From NCBI GenBank assembly GCA_964578745.1, contig CAZODZ010000076.1, positions 1-6,853 of the forward strand: a DNA stretch of 6,853 bases, in the 5' to 3' direction. Made by a program: the position numbers and the translations under genes. A model generated the notes under the pieces. The model was given only the letters and a program-made list of their open reading frames with translations. It was not told the DNA's origin and made no database searches. Position 1 is the stretch's first letter; every line of letters starts with the position of its first letter. Origin of the DNA: SKVJ01 sp964578745. Its GTDB lineage: Bacteria > Chloroflexota > Dehalococcoidia > GIF9 > AB-539-J10. Of this stretch, positions 6,753 to 6,853 are shown one piece after another.

Positions 6753-6853
6753 TTAGGCGGACAGAATCATATAGACTTTCTACACAAGCAATTTGTACAT
6801 TGACCTCGTCCAGACAGATAGGTGACACATGAGAGATGCGACATTACCATGGG

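Larger units (their letters stand above)
5361..6761 (-). mobile_element. Decayed ISNCY/IS1202-like insertion sequence
   Basis: A transposase remnant is flanked by inverted end sequences. On the right, a 21-base block at 6732-6752 (beginning GCGGACATTATCG) is matched on the opposite strand at 5394-5374 with 17 of 21 identities, all differences being transitions. Both blocks continue outward to a GGCGGA. Element boundaries are approximate because related motifs continue beyond both ends (to about 5300 and 6853), and no target duplication was recognised. Family assignment comes from the transposase. The element is immobile in its present state. Confidence 0.7.

Noticed and set aside
1..6853. CRISPR array, tRNA or rRNA
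   Set aside because: No regularly spaced direct repeats with unique spacers, and no tRNA- or rRNA-like stretch was recognised by eye.

Overview
This 6.85 kb window (GC-rich) looks like a piece of a bacterial chromosome, most likely from an uncultured lineage. The genes have Shine-Dalgarno sites and bacterial domain layouts, and one insertion sequence (IS) of the ISNCY/IS1202-like type is present. The organism cannot be named from the sequence. A PEPCK/HprK-like P-loop protein, a bacterial alpha-2-macroglobulin and an ISNCY-type element together would fit groups such as Chloroflexota or other environmental phyla, but that is a weak inference.

Layout. Positions 1-1724 (minus) hold one continuous reading frame that leaves the window on the left. 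It encodes a large PEPCK/HPr-kinase-like nucleotide-binding protein with a clear P-loop, and its C-terminus is missing. Positions 1725-2160 are intergenic, with small inverted repeats and no convincing gene. Positions 2161-3513 (minus) encode an intact group II PLP-dependent amino acid decarboxylase with a strong RBS and a plausible promoter. Positions 3514-3692 are the divergent promoter region. Positions 3693-4559 (plus) are a wrecked alpha-2-macroglobulin gene. Its signal peptide, first macroglobulin domains and C-terminal receptor-binding-like domain survive, but it carries a frameshift, an amber codon and a large internal deletion. A hairpin at 4573-4600 follows. Positions 4626-5255 (plus) encode a small, intact membrane M48 metallopeptidase. 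From about 5361 to 6761 (minus) lies a decayed ISNCY/IS1202-like IS. Its DDE transposase is broken by two nonsense codons and about five frameshifts, and its ends carry repeated GGACATT-type motifs.

How it fits together. The two minus-strand metabolic genes may be co-oriented neighbours but are 436 bp or more apart, so an operon is unlikely. The plus-strand pair (protease inhibitor, then membrane protease) suggests an envelope or protease theme whose first member has died. The intact genes beside two pseudogenes, plus a dead IS, point to a region undergoing decay. I found no evidence for a novel multi-gene system here. The most informative observations are the uncatalogued long ORF at the left edge, the reconstructed alpha-2-macroglobulin remnant and the repeat structure of the IS ends.
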